DNA of 64,000 nucleotides from Brachionus manjavacas (Eukaryota; Rotifera; Eurotatoria; Ploima; Brachionidae): NCBI GenBank assembly GCA_019054805.1, contig JAHQIY010000001.1, positions 1,178,001 to 1,242,000 of the forward strand, read 5' to 3'. Shown piece by piece: positions 56,261 to 64,000 of this stretch (position 1 is its first letter; each line of letters starts with the position of its first letter). The notes under the pieces were generated by a model. It saw only the letters and a program-made list of their open reading frames with translations, ran no database searches and was not told where the DNA came from. The position numbers and the translations under genes were made by a program.

Positions 56261-56389
56261 ATTAATTAAGATTGTATTACTTGGATTAAAGCCAAGAAAA
56301 CGTTCATGAGCTAATTAATTTGATTGTGAAGTGTTATTAGTTCTTAGACTTTTTCAATTTGTTTTTGAATTTACTAAATAGATATTTCG

Positions 56390-57840
56390 ATTTTGACGGC
56401 TGAATATATTTTATCAACAAGTAAATTGTCAACTGTATATTTTGTCAATAAATAAATTATCAATTTTAATTATAAAAATCAATTTATCAATTGAATAAAA
56501 GATCAACAGTATATTTTGTCAACAATTTTATTTTAAAAAAAAATTAAAATTTGTAAACATAAAAATGTGAAAAAAATAAAAAAGATAATTTAACGAAATA
56601 AAAAAATTAAATTTACATTTTACAGTTTTATATTCCCGGATATGATCTAAGGGGTTGAAGGAAATTCTGTAATTTTTTTATTTTTTAAACATTCATTAAA
56701 ATGAGTTCACATATCACATTGAGAATACTTGAGAGTTGACGGATCGACATTACGACAAGAATCGAGAGCGTACGCTATGGCAAAAAGACCACAGTCCATT
56801 CCACCAGTTTTAGCTTCAACTTGAATGGTTTTAAAGACAAATCTTTGTACTCTTTAATTTTAATTTTTATTTTTTGTTGATAAATTATACATTGATTTTA
56901 TTTCGAGTTGGTCAATTACATTGTCTTTTGATTTAAACATTGAAAAATGTAAAGTTATGCACATTGGACGCAATAATCCGAATTTTGATTACTCGATTTT
57001 TAACAAATATGGTACACAATGTATGTCAAAATCTATTTTGGAAAAAGATCTTGGAATTTATGTTCAAAATGACTTAAAGTGGGCCAATCAAGTAAGTTAT
57101 AGCGCTGCCCGCGGTAACCGTATATTAGGTATGTTAGCTAAAAGTTTTACCACGTTAAACATTGAAACATTGAGGCTACTATATACGTCGCTTGTAAGAC
57201 CACATCTTGAGTTCGCTGTCAGTTCATGGTGTCCTTACTTAAAGAAAGATATAATTGTGTTGGAGAAAGTTCAAAGGAGAGCAACAAGACTAGTTCCCTC
57301 TACCAAGGGTTTTGATTACGAAACAAGACTCAAGTTATTGAATCTTACAAATCTAGAAACTAGGCGTACTAGAGGTGATCTTATTCAAATGTTCAAGATA
57401 GCGTATGGGTTTGAGTCAATTAACTTATGTAATGATGTTTTTAAGACAAATAGTCGAAACTACAACTAAAGAAGTCACTCAAAGTGTATAGTCAAAGAGT
57501 ATGTGAGAAATTGTATGCAGCGATACTTCTTCTTAACAAATAGAGCTGCAAATGTATGGAATTCCTTGCCTCAGTTCGTTATTGATGAACCGTCGATAAA
57601 CAGTTTTAAAGCAAGATTGGATGAATGGTTAACAAAACAACGTATAGTTATGACTTAAGTTACTGCCATGGCTCTTAAGAGCTTAACCCGTAAGGGTCGC
57701 AGTAAATTACTACTACTACTACTACTACTACTATTGATAAAAAAAATTGTTGATAAATTTATCTGTTGATATTTTATTTGTTGACAAAATATACTGTTGA
57801 TAATTTAATTGTTGACAAATTAATTTTGCCCATTTTGACT
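56390..57840. repeat. Inverted flanks of an older element split by a retroelement
   Basis: Left block 56390-56545 is built of TGTATATTTTGTCAA(C/T)AA units. Right block 57735-57825 carries the inverse, TTGTTGACAAAATATACTGT. The CR1-like insertion at 56881-57735 lies between them. Best read as a repeat-rich MITE interrupted by the retroelement, although two separate copies in opposite orientation would look the same. Confidence 0.5.
56881..57735 (+). mobile_element. 5'-truncated CR1-like retrotransposon with TAC-repeat tail
   Basis: The frame from about 56921 encodes SFDLNIEKCKVMHIGRNNPN, LGIYVQNDLKWANQVSYSAA, RNRILGMLAKSFTT, LRLLYTSLVRPHLEFAVSSW, VLEKVQRRATRLVPSTKGFD and TRRTRGDLIQMFKIAYG. 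A single nonsense codon (57467-57469) interrupts it; the same frame goes on with NCMQRYFFLTNRAANVWNSL to the true stop at 57656-57658. The 3' end folds (GCTCTTAAGAGC, ACCCGTAAGGGT) and finishes in about nine TAC/ACT units. Nearly intact, so recent; related decayed copies lie at 43030 and 37040. Confidence 0.85.
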
Positions 57841-58028
57841 TTCCCTTTCAAAAGAACTGATCATGAGAAAATTCAGTTTTTCAAACAAAAATTAAACGAA
57901 ACAAACTTAGTTAGTTGGCATTTGTAAACAATTTCAGATTCAGAATTTCTTTGAAAAGATTCGAAGAAAAATTGCTTGGAATCATTTAATTTTATTATTG
58001 CAAAGCCATTAGTATAATTTTGATTGAC

Positions 58029-58459
58029 AGTAAAATCATCCCGTTTTTTTTTCATCCCGAAAAAAAAAAAAAAATATCCCATTTTCTTAAATAACGGAAA
58101 AATCCCGTTTTGGTATATTAGAAAATTATACTATTTTCTTTGAAATTATTTCCGGAATTTTTCTTTTATCTAATATGGATGCTAAAACTTTTTAGTTTGA
58201 ATGCGTTTCTAAAAAAATAGATATATTCCCATTTTTTTATTGGTATAAAAAAGTAACAGGATAATTTTCCTTTTTTCTTTTAGGGATTAAAAAAAATGGA
58301 ACATTTTTCTTATTTTAAAAACAGGATAGATTTCTTAAAAAAGAAAAGGGCATGAATTTCTTTATTATAAAAAAGGGATAATTGTCTTAAATAAGAAAAT
58401 GGGATAATTTTCAACGGGATAACTTTTTGGGGATGAAAAAAAAACGGGATGATTTTACT
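58029..58459. mobile_element. MITE with about 29-bp TIRs and GGGAT repeats
   Basis: Left end AGTAAAATCATCCCGTTTTT, then TTTTCATCCC, is mirrored exactly at the right end. The interior repeats GGGATAATTTTC-like units (ATCCCATTTTCTTA, GGGATAATTGTCTT). Possible CAG start (58028-58030), but no matching 8-bp flanks seen. No coding capacity. Confidence 0.75.
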
Positions 58460-58499
58460 AATTACCATAATTTTTATTTTTATTTATTTAGACATTGCC

Positions 58500-58780
58500 T
58501 AAAACAATGCCTAAAAAAAGAAGATCAAATGAAGAAAAGTTGGTAAGGGAAATAAACAAAAGAGGACGTTATCTCTACAATTTGCTAACGAACAGAGTTG
58601 TCGAGACATGAAAAAGGTTTTCATCAAATGCGGTTAAGGCGAAGTCAATCAATAGTTTCAAAGCATTAATAGACCAGAAATTTTTGGAATGGCTCAAGAC
58701 AACGCCTGCAAGGGCCATTCTAGGGTAAGATACAATTACGTGCTACTACTTCCTCTATTACTACAATAATAAAATATGCA
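58500..58780 (+). mobile_element. CR1-like non-LTR 3' terminal fragment
   Basis: EEKLVREINKRGRYLYNLLT, NRVVET, then KAKSINSFKALID: the last coding block, with one stop. A 3' UTR with GCCTGCAAGGGC and a CTA/ATT-type tail (CTACTACTTCCTCTATTACT) follows. A second copy of the tail motif lies at 58907-58942, a direct repeat. Confidence 0.7.
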
Positions 58781-59619
58781 TATGAAGATTTTAGCATTCT
58801 ATGATGTTTTAGTTGATTAATGTTTTAAAAAAGGAATTTCAGTTTTAATTGATAAATAAGCACGCCTGAACATGAGAAATTTCAATCAATTTATCAATTA
58901 AGCTTTTTACTACTGCTACCTCTAATACTACAATAATAAAATATGTTCAGTTTTTAGCAAATTTTTTGTTTTACAAAACCATGCAACGACACCTAAATCT
59001 CTTATGTGTTTATTGAGATAAAAGAAATTAAACAGACAAAATTTGGTTTTAAATTTTAACATTATTTGACGCATTTCTTACATCAAAAATTTCTAAAAAT
59101 TAGCCATTCCTAATTTTAATTTCTAGTTTAATTTTAGATTCTTCTGTGTTCAATAGGCTTAATTTTACTTTTTTTACTTTTTGTACTAAACATTAGGTAA
59201 ATAGGAAAAACTCACAACCATGAAAATAAGAAAAAATCAAGTCGTTTATTTGCTTTTTCCAATGATTCCTGAAATAATATTTATTTCGTTTAGCTATATT
59301 AGCTATTTTCTTTTATAAATTTTGATTTTTTAAAAGTGATGATTATGCGATGTTTTTTAAATTTTAATTTTTAGCAAAAATAATAAAAAAGTTATAAACT
59401 TGAGATGGAACGAAATAAAGAGCATATTTTGTTAAAAATGAAAACCTCATACAAAAATATATAATAGTATAGAAAAAATGTTAGTCGGCAACAGGTTCTT
59501 TTTCTACCGGAGTGAACCTTATCATTTTTTTTCTCAAATTCAAAAAATTTTAGATATATTTACAATATTTATTAATAATTAAAAAAAAAAAATTTTTTTA
59601 AAGCAACTCAATTTAAAGA
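58781..59619. other. Intergenic, 3' flank of SUZ12
   Basis: AT-rich. Contains the repeated TACTACTGCTACCTCTAATA tail piece at 58907-58942. No gene seen. Confidence 0.5.
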
Positions 59620-61265
59620 TTAAACCTCATTTAATTTACCATAAAGGTACTCAATGAGCTTTACAAGAGAATTTTTTTTCAATAAATCGTAATCATTTAA
59701 ATTAACTAAATGAAGAATAAAATTTTTAATCAAATTCATTTTTTTCAAATTATTTACATTTAAATTAATGAACATTTCACAGGCCGAGTAGAGCTGCGAA
59801 TCGGCCACAAAATTTTGTCTCAAACAGTGCAAATTCCAAAGCTTCATGAACTCTTTTTCTCCTTCATTTACATCAGCAAAGTCATTGATAAGCAAAGTGG
59901 TCAACTGTTTGAGCCACTCAGCGTCCATTTCCGAGTCCGAGTCATACTCCAGCTCGTCTATGTGAACAGGCTGGTTGGTCATTGTGTGATAGTACACCCT
60001 TTGCATGAAGTTATTTTTTTGCTGTCCTGCCTGGTCAATTGAACAGCTTATCTTGATCAATTGCTGCTGTATTTGGTTCAGTGTGTTCATCTCTTGCTGG
60101 CTGAGGTTCTCAGTTTTGAGCCTCTTAAGATCGAGATTAAACGATCTTCTATTGCATAGAATCTCTGTTGAATCAACACTTATCTGACGTGTCGGCTGCA
60201 TACGGCTCTTAGAATAACCCAGATGACAGTTTTTGATCAAATCATGCAAATTGCCACAGTATGAACCATCAAAAGTGTCATCTAAACTCAAGTCTAATTT
60301 AAGCGTGTGCACTCCGTTCTGGGTAACACTCTGCTTGATCTGAAATCTAAAATGGCAATTGTTCAAGTGTTTTACCAAGGATGTGTAGTCCAGGAACGAG
60401 TCCGAGTAGCAAAATTGACATGACAAATTATTTGTCCGGGTGATCAACTTTTTGTTACTGGCATCCGAAAATTGGTAGAATACATTCGAGTTTTTAAAAT
60501 GGATCCGCTGCTTGATCACGCTTTCACCAATTGGACTTGATCGGGTTACCTTCACTTTTAGTTTGATCAAATTAGAGCTGTTAAATGAATCTATTAGGCT
60601 TTGAACACTCTTGGAATGCTTCACCTCGTCACTATTCAGCTTGAATGTAAAATCGAAAAAATTCGATTTGGACGGAGTTGACTTTGGACTGTTTTTGAAA
60701 AAATCTCTCATGTCTGCCAGCATATAGTTGAAATTAAATTTTCTGTCCATCAGCTGAACATCTACGGTCAGAGATTTAAAATTTTGTTTGAGCAAATTTT
60801 CAATTCTAAGCGGTATAAATTGGCTGATCACATTGATGCATATTAGACCATTTTGGTTTACTATTTGGATGTTTTTTGCAGCAATCTTTGCCAAGTTGAC
60901 ACTCTCGCCTTGCCTGGTAATTCTCACTTGGACTGATATTGAATCATTTGAGCTCAGATCTTCTGAATGCTTGTTTATGTAAGCCTTGTCTTCTTTATTG
61001 TGGATTAAAATGGTATCTAGCTTTAAGGACAGCTCGTTCTGACATGTCCTGTTTGATTTTGACATCTTTATCTCCAACAGATCATCAACTTTAAATTTTC
61101 TAGTTTATTCAATTAGTAATTAGACCAAATTGGCAAAAAAAAATGTCTACCCTCTTGGATTTGAACGATTCGGTCTCTGACTAGTCAAATAGGACAAGTT
61201 CTTGGTTAAGAATAGCGGGTGGAATTTTTGTCTCATGCTCAAGTAAGCGTACAGCTTGATCGGTT
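59620..61265 (-). CDS. SUZ12: Polycomb protein SUZ12, N-terminus incomplete
   Basis: SUZ12 is a core subunit of PRC2, needed for EZH2 stability and H3K27 methylation. Minus-strand exons seen: 61265-61151 and 61099-59620, with a 51-nt intron. The first encodes EPIKLYAYLSMRQKFHPLFL then TKNLSYLTSQRPNRSNPRG; it starts in phase after an acceptor, so at least one 5' exon is missing. The second begins KFKVDDLLEIKMSKS. A C2H2 finger follows (CQFCYSDSFLDYTSLVKHLN then NCH). The C-terminal VEFS box is strong: RVYYHTMTNQPVHIDELEYD, SDSEMDAEWLKQ, EGEKEFMKLWNLHCLR. At about 530 residues it is shorter than the vertebrate protein (about 740), mostly between finger and VEFS box and at the N-terminus. A 146-bp piece of this exon is duplicated at 51655. 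Confidence 0.92.
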
Positions 61266-62490
61266 CTTGTTTAGAAAAAATTTAAATTTGATCAGTCTTC
61301 TCAAAAAGGAATGCTTTGGTAATTTTAACAACTTATAATTATAAAAAATATTATTTTATATTTTAAAATTTTTATTCTATTTGTACATCGATTTAAACAA
61401 ACAAAAAAAATATTAGATTTTTTTTAGATTTATATTTTTTAAAAGAATTTCAGTTTAATAAAATATCTTTTAGAATTTGAAGTTGGTAATTTTTTCACTA
61501 TTTTTTTGTAACCTAAAATTATCTGAATTTCTGATAAACTTATCAAAAAAAGATTTTTGCTTAAAATAATTTTGTAAATCAAAAAATTTTATATTAAAAA
61601 TTTATATTAAATAAAAAAAACCGAGAAATGCCAGTGTTTTTATGCTGACGCTTTTTTAAATTAAAATTTTGTTTCTTTAAAAAACAAAAAATGGCTAATA
61701 AACTATTTTAAGAGAAAACATTTTTAATTATTTAGATTTTCTGCAAATCTAATTTATATTGATTTTTGGTCAATTAATATTATATTTTTCAAGATGAGAA
61801 ACTAAAAAAAAAATTTAAATTTAGACTTTATAAAGTTCATTTCAAAACATTAATCAGTTATAATTTATATTTTTTTTATTTTTCTAGTTTTTTGGACAGA
61901 CAGCTACCATAGCGAAACTTCATTTGGTCTCGACCGACAGGTCTCTAATGTAGCTCTATTATACTATTATTATAATTATTAATTGTAAATAAATTGTAAA
62001 CAAAAATTATACTAAAAAAATTTTAAGTTAAATTGTGACTTGACTTTAGTTTTGAGATAAAATTCTAAGACTTCGACTTGAACTCTCACTTAAAAATAAT
62101 TCTGATAATATTTTTTAGAAACTATTTATTATTTTAGTTTTAAAAGCTTTTCAAGATTCCATAAAACATAAAACTTTTATTTAGTGTTATTTTCAAAAAA
62201 AATTGATTTCTAAAATTTTGTATTGAGAATTCCATGTCCAAGAATTCAAAATTAATTTTTATTTTTTTCAGTTGAAGGTTTTTTTTTACTTTCAAATTAA
62301 AAAAAAAATTAAATAAAAATTATTCGCTTTTTTCTTTAAAACCAAAAATATTTATCTATTATTTTTTTAATTTAAAAGACAAAACGAAATTATTATTCCT
62401 CTATCACTTATAAAATTGATTTTAAAATTAAGTTCTATCTTTTTTTATTTTTGGAATTACTTCATTTTTTCACTTTAAAGACAAAAAAAT
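61266..62490. other. Between SUZ12 and the HTH gene
   Basis: Should contain the missing SUZ12 5' exon, but I could not recognise it. At 61905-61990 a GC-richer piece with GACCGACAGGTCTCTAATG, then TAGCTCTATTATACTATT, resembles a retroelement 3' end. At 62025-62110 there is a decayed right end of the AAGTCAAG-type hAT MITE (GACTTGACTTTAG, ACTTAAAAATAATTCTG). Confidence 0.5.
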
Positions 62491-63132
62491 TTAAAAAAAT
62501 TTACTTTCAAATCCATTCAAATAGGCGACCTTATTTTTGTTAAGAACGATTGAATCAATAAAATTTTCTGTGATCGTAAATTGCTCTCGTGAACCAAAAT
62601 CATTTTTGTTTTTTTCCTTATTTTTTTGTTGCTCAAAGGTGTCAAGCATGTCCTCGTCAGGCAAATTTTTAGGCTGTTTGAGCATCAATCTGAAAGGAGA
62701 TGTTGATTTTCTTGCCAAAAGAACAAATTTTTTTAGTTGTTTATTTGAAATTTTTGAAATGGCGCTGCTTGACGAAGAGACCGAAATGGTTTCGATTCCA
62801 TTGTCGGACACAGCCTCACTCAAATTGTCCTCTATTTCCTCCATTGTTTCCGAATAGGCGTCATCAATGGTGTCCTCGTGGTTAATAGAAACTCCTTGTT
62901 TAATATAGCTGGACAAAGTCGAAAGGGGAACTTTGCATCGATTAGCTGCGTGGATCATTTTGGAACCGTCACTTTTGACCATTTCGATGGCTTGTTTCAT
63001 CTGTGAAATTTTCCATGTTCTTCTTCGGTTCGATTTTATCTTTGATATTTTTGAGCTGAGAGCCGAGTGTAACTTTTTGCCAGACCGGAGCAATTTTTTC
63101 TCTCTCAAATTTTGATTCTTTTTTATTTTCAT
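62491..63132 (-). CDS. Pipsqueak-type HTH DNA-binding protein
   Basis: 213-residue intronless frame. A basic N-terminus (REKKLLRSGKKLHSALSSK) precedes an HTH_psq-like domain at about residues 38-80: RRTWKISQMKQAIEMVKSDG, then SKMIHAANRCKVPLSTLSSY. The pattern (A.e.v..g...i..AA....VP.STL...) is that of pipsqueak proteins and of pogo-like transposase N-termini. An acidic and serine-rich middle follows (EDTIDDAYSETMEEIEDNLS, SVSSSSSAIS). No BTB domain and no DDE catalytic domain are present, so it is either a small transcription factor or a domesticated transposase N-terminus. The divergent tRNA-Phe gene begins about 105 bp beyond its start. Confidence 0.75.
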   Translation of the reverse strand: MKIKKNQNLREKKLLRSGKKLHSALSSKISKIKSNRRRTWKISQMKQAIEMVKSDGSKMIHAANRCKVPLSTLSSYIKQGVSINHEDTIDDAYSETMEEIEDNLSEAVSDNGIETISVSSSSSAISKISNKQLKKFVLLARKSTSPFRLMLKQPKNLPDEDMLDTFEQQKNKEKNKNDFGSREQFTITENFIDSIVLNKNKVAYLNGFESKFF

Positions 63133-63236
63133 AATCGAATAAAAAATTATAACTAAATTTTTTATGCATAAATATTTAAAATTTGTTAATCTAAAAATTT
63201 TAATAGAGAAATGCTTAATATGTAAATGTCTTTAGG

Positions 63237-63309
63237 GCCGAAATAGCTCAGTTGGGAGAGCGTTAGACTGAAGATCTAAAGGTCCTTGGTTCGATCCCGA
63301 GTTTCGGCA
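63237..63309 (+). tRNA. tRNA-Phe (GAA)
   Basis: 73-nt cloverleaf. GCCGAAA pairs with TTTCGGC, the anticodon loop is CTGAAGA, the D-arm is AGCTCAGTTGGGAGAGC, and the T-arm is GGTTCGATCCC. A TTTTTT terminator follows. Confidence 0.97.
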
Positions 63310-63484
63310 CTTTTTTGTCCAAAAAAGATTTTTTTTGATAATTTTTGTCATGGTCGTTTAAAATTGATCATAAACTTCAATTTGCATTAAATTTGAATCA
63401 TATTTTTTGAAGTAGATTTTGTAAAAAGGAAATATTATTTACTTCTTTAAAAATTAAAAGTAAAGAGTGCGACTTCTTGAGCTA

Positions 63485-63690
63485 AGAATAGCAAATAACC
63501 GCAGGTGTGCCTCAAGGCTTAGTAATTAGCCCTCTTTTATTTAGTTTATGTATTAATGACATCCCCAAAAGAAAAAAAATCAAATAATGAATACTCTCTG
63601 CTTTTCGCAGATGATCTAGTTACATTCTTCATTTATAACATAAAGGGGAGCCTAGAAAATTAGCTGTTTTTTTTCGTGTTCAGTAGTCTT
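63485..63690 (+). mobile_element. RT fragment of the 7349-8878 non-LTR family
   Basis: ITAGVPQGLVISPLLFSLCI, then NDIPKRK, and after a frameshift NEYSLLFADDLVTFFIYN and KGSLEN. Nearly identical wording to 8129-8764. Both ends are lost. Confidence 0.75.
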
Positions 63691-63909
63691 TTCTAAAGAG
63701 ATTAAAAAGAAATTTCTGGGTATTTAATTTGATTCTAAAAAAATTATTTAATTTATTAAACAAAAAAATATAATAAATATAAAAATAGTTTAATTCACAA
63801 AATTAAAGTTTTTTTTCTTTTAGTGTAAAAAATAAAAATAAAAAATTCATAATTTTAATTTGCAAATAATAAAAAAAAAATTATTACTGATGACTTTTGT
63901 ACAACAATA

Positions 63910-64000
63910 AAAATTTTAATAATAATAATTAGTTACAGCTAGCAAGCTTGCGGAGATGACCTACTAGGAGGACATCTTTGGTAGCGCAGAAAAGATGGAA
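63910..64000 (-). mobile_element. 3' end of the GCAAG-hairpin non-LTR family, cut by the window edge
   Basis: Inverted: GCAAGCTTGCTAGCTGTAAC, then TAATTATTATTATT. The same design as 39117-39190 (GCAAGTCTAGCTTGCTGTAA). The coding part should lie beyond the window end on the minus strand. Confidence 0.6.

Noticed and set aside
57690-57733. TAC microsatellite as an independent repeat locus
   Set aside because: It is the 3' tail of the CR1-like insertion that precedes it.
62537-62857. Plus-strand 106-codon frame
   Set aside because: Antisense of the HTH gene; serine and phenylalanine bias typical of a shadow.

Overview
This is an AT-rich animal nuclear DNA window. Genes are split by very short GT-AG introns (about 51-61 nt wherever exons can be phased), tRNA genes are eukaryotic in form, and the conserved genes are metazoan: an alpha-1,3-fucosyltransferase, a mesothelin/stereocilin-like GPI protein, ALG14, a TLCD4-like TLC protein, the proteasome subunit PSMD6/Rpn7 and the Polycomb protein SUZ12. 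Composition, compact introns and the heavy load of non-LTR retroelement fragments would suit a small AT-rich invertebrate such as a monogonont rotifer. That is a guess from style, not an identification. The standard genetic code fits every reading frame used.

Layout. 1-3.3 kb: a retroelement 3' end and several short inverted-repeat elements. 3.4-11.4 kb (+): a GT10 fucosyltransferase in two exons separated by a 6.8 kb intron packed with retroelement pieces in both orientations. 12.95-13.85 kb (+): a four-EGF type I membrane protein. 14.2-16.1 kb: an orphan terminal exon (-), telomere-like repeats and two inverted-repeat elements, one with arms of about 240 bp. 16.5-31.2 kb (+): a 14-exon gene for a 1441-residue secreted GPI-anchored mesothelin/stereocilin-like protein; its long introns hold retroelement, hAT, SWIM-type and piggyBac-like remnants. 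32.2-33.1 kb: an internally deleted Tc1/mariner-like element with intact TIRs and TA flanks. 33.9-42.2 kb (-): ALG14, TLCD4-like and PSMD6. 42.5-49.4 kb: six tRNA genes (Asp, Ile x3, Gly x2) among retroelement pieces, plus a leucine-rich-repeat gene with a 22-nt micro-exon. 50.4-51.65 kb: a broken DDE transposase, next to a 146-bp copy of a piece of SUZ12. 52.6-54.8 kb (+): an intact intronless 739-codon ATPase-TOPRIM gene. 55-59 kb: nested repeats and retroelements. 59.6-61.3 kb (-): SUZ12. 62.5-63.1 kb (-): a pipsqueak-type HTH protein. 63.2 kb: tRNA-Phe, then more retroelement fragments.

The most unusual locus is 52618-54837. It joins an ABC/AAA-type ATPase to a DUF4435-like TOPRIM domain, the architecture of bacterial OLD nucleases and of the AriA/AriB pair of PARIS anti-phage systems, here in one intronless frame between animal genes. 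It has kept every recognisable catalytic motif and has acquired a host-style asparagine-repeat insertion. Horizontal transfer followed by retention is the leading interpretation; an uncharacterised eukaryotic family is the alternative.

The window is also a record of transposon dynamics. Several non-LTR families end in short GC-rich hairpins followed by microsatellite tails; three hAT-type nonautonomous elements carry 8-bp target duplications; and a fragment of SUZ12 has been copied about 8.5 kb away. All exon models were built by eye from splice sites, reading phase and remembered family motifs; no search was run.
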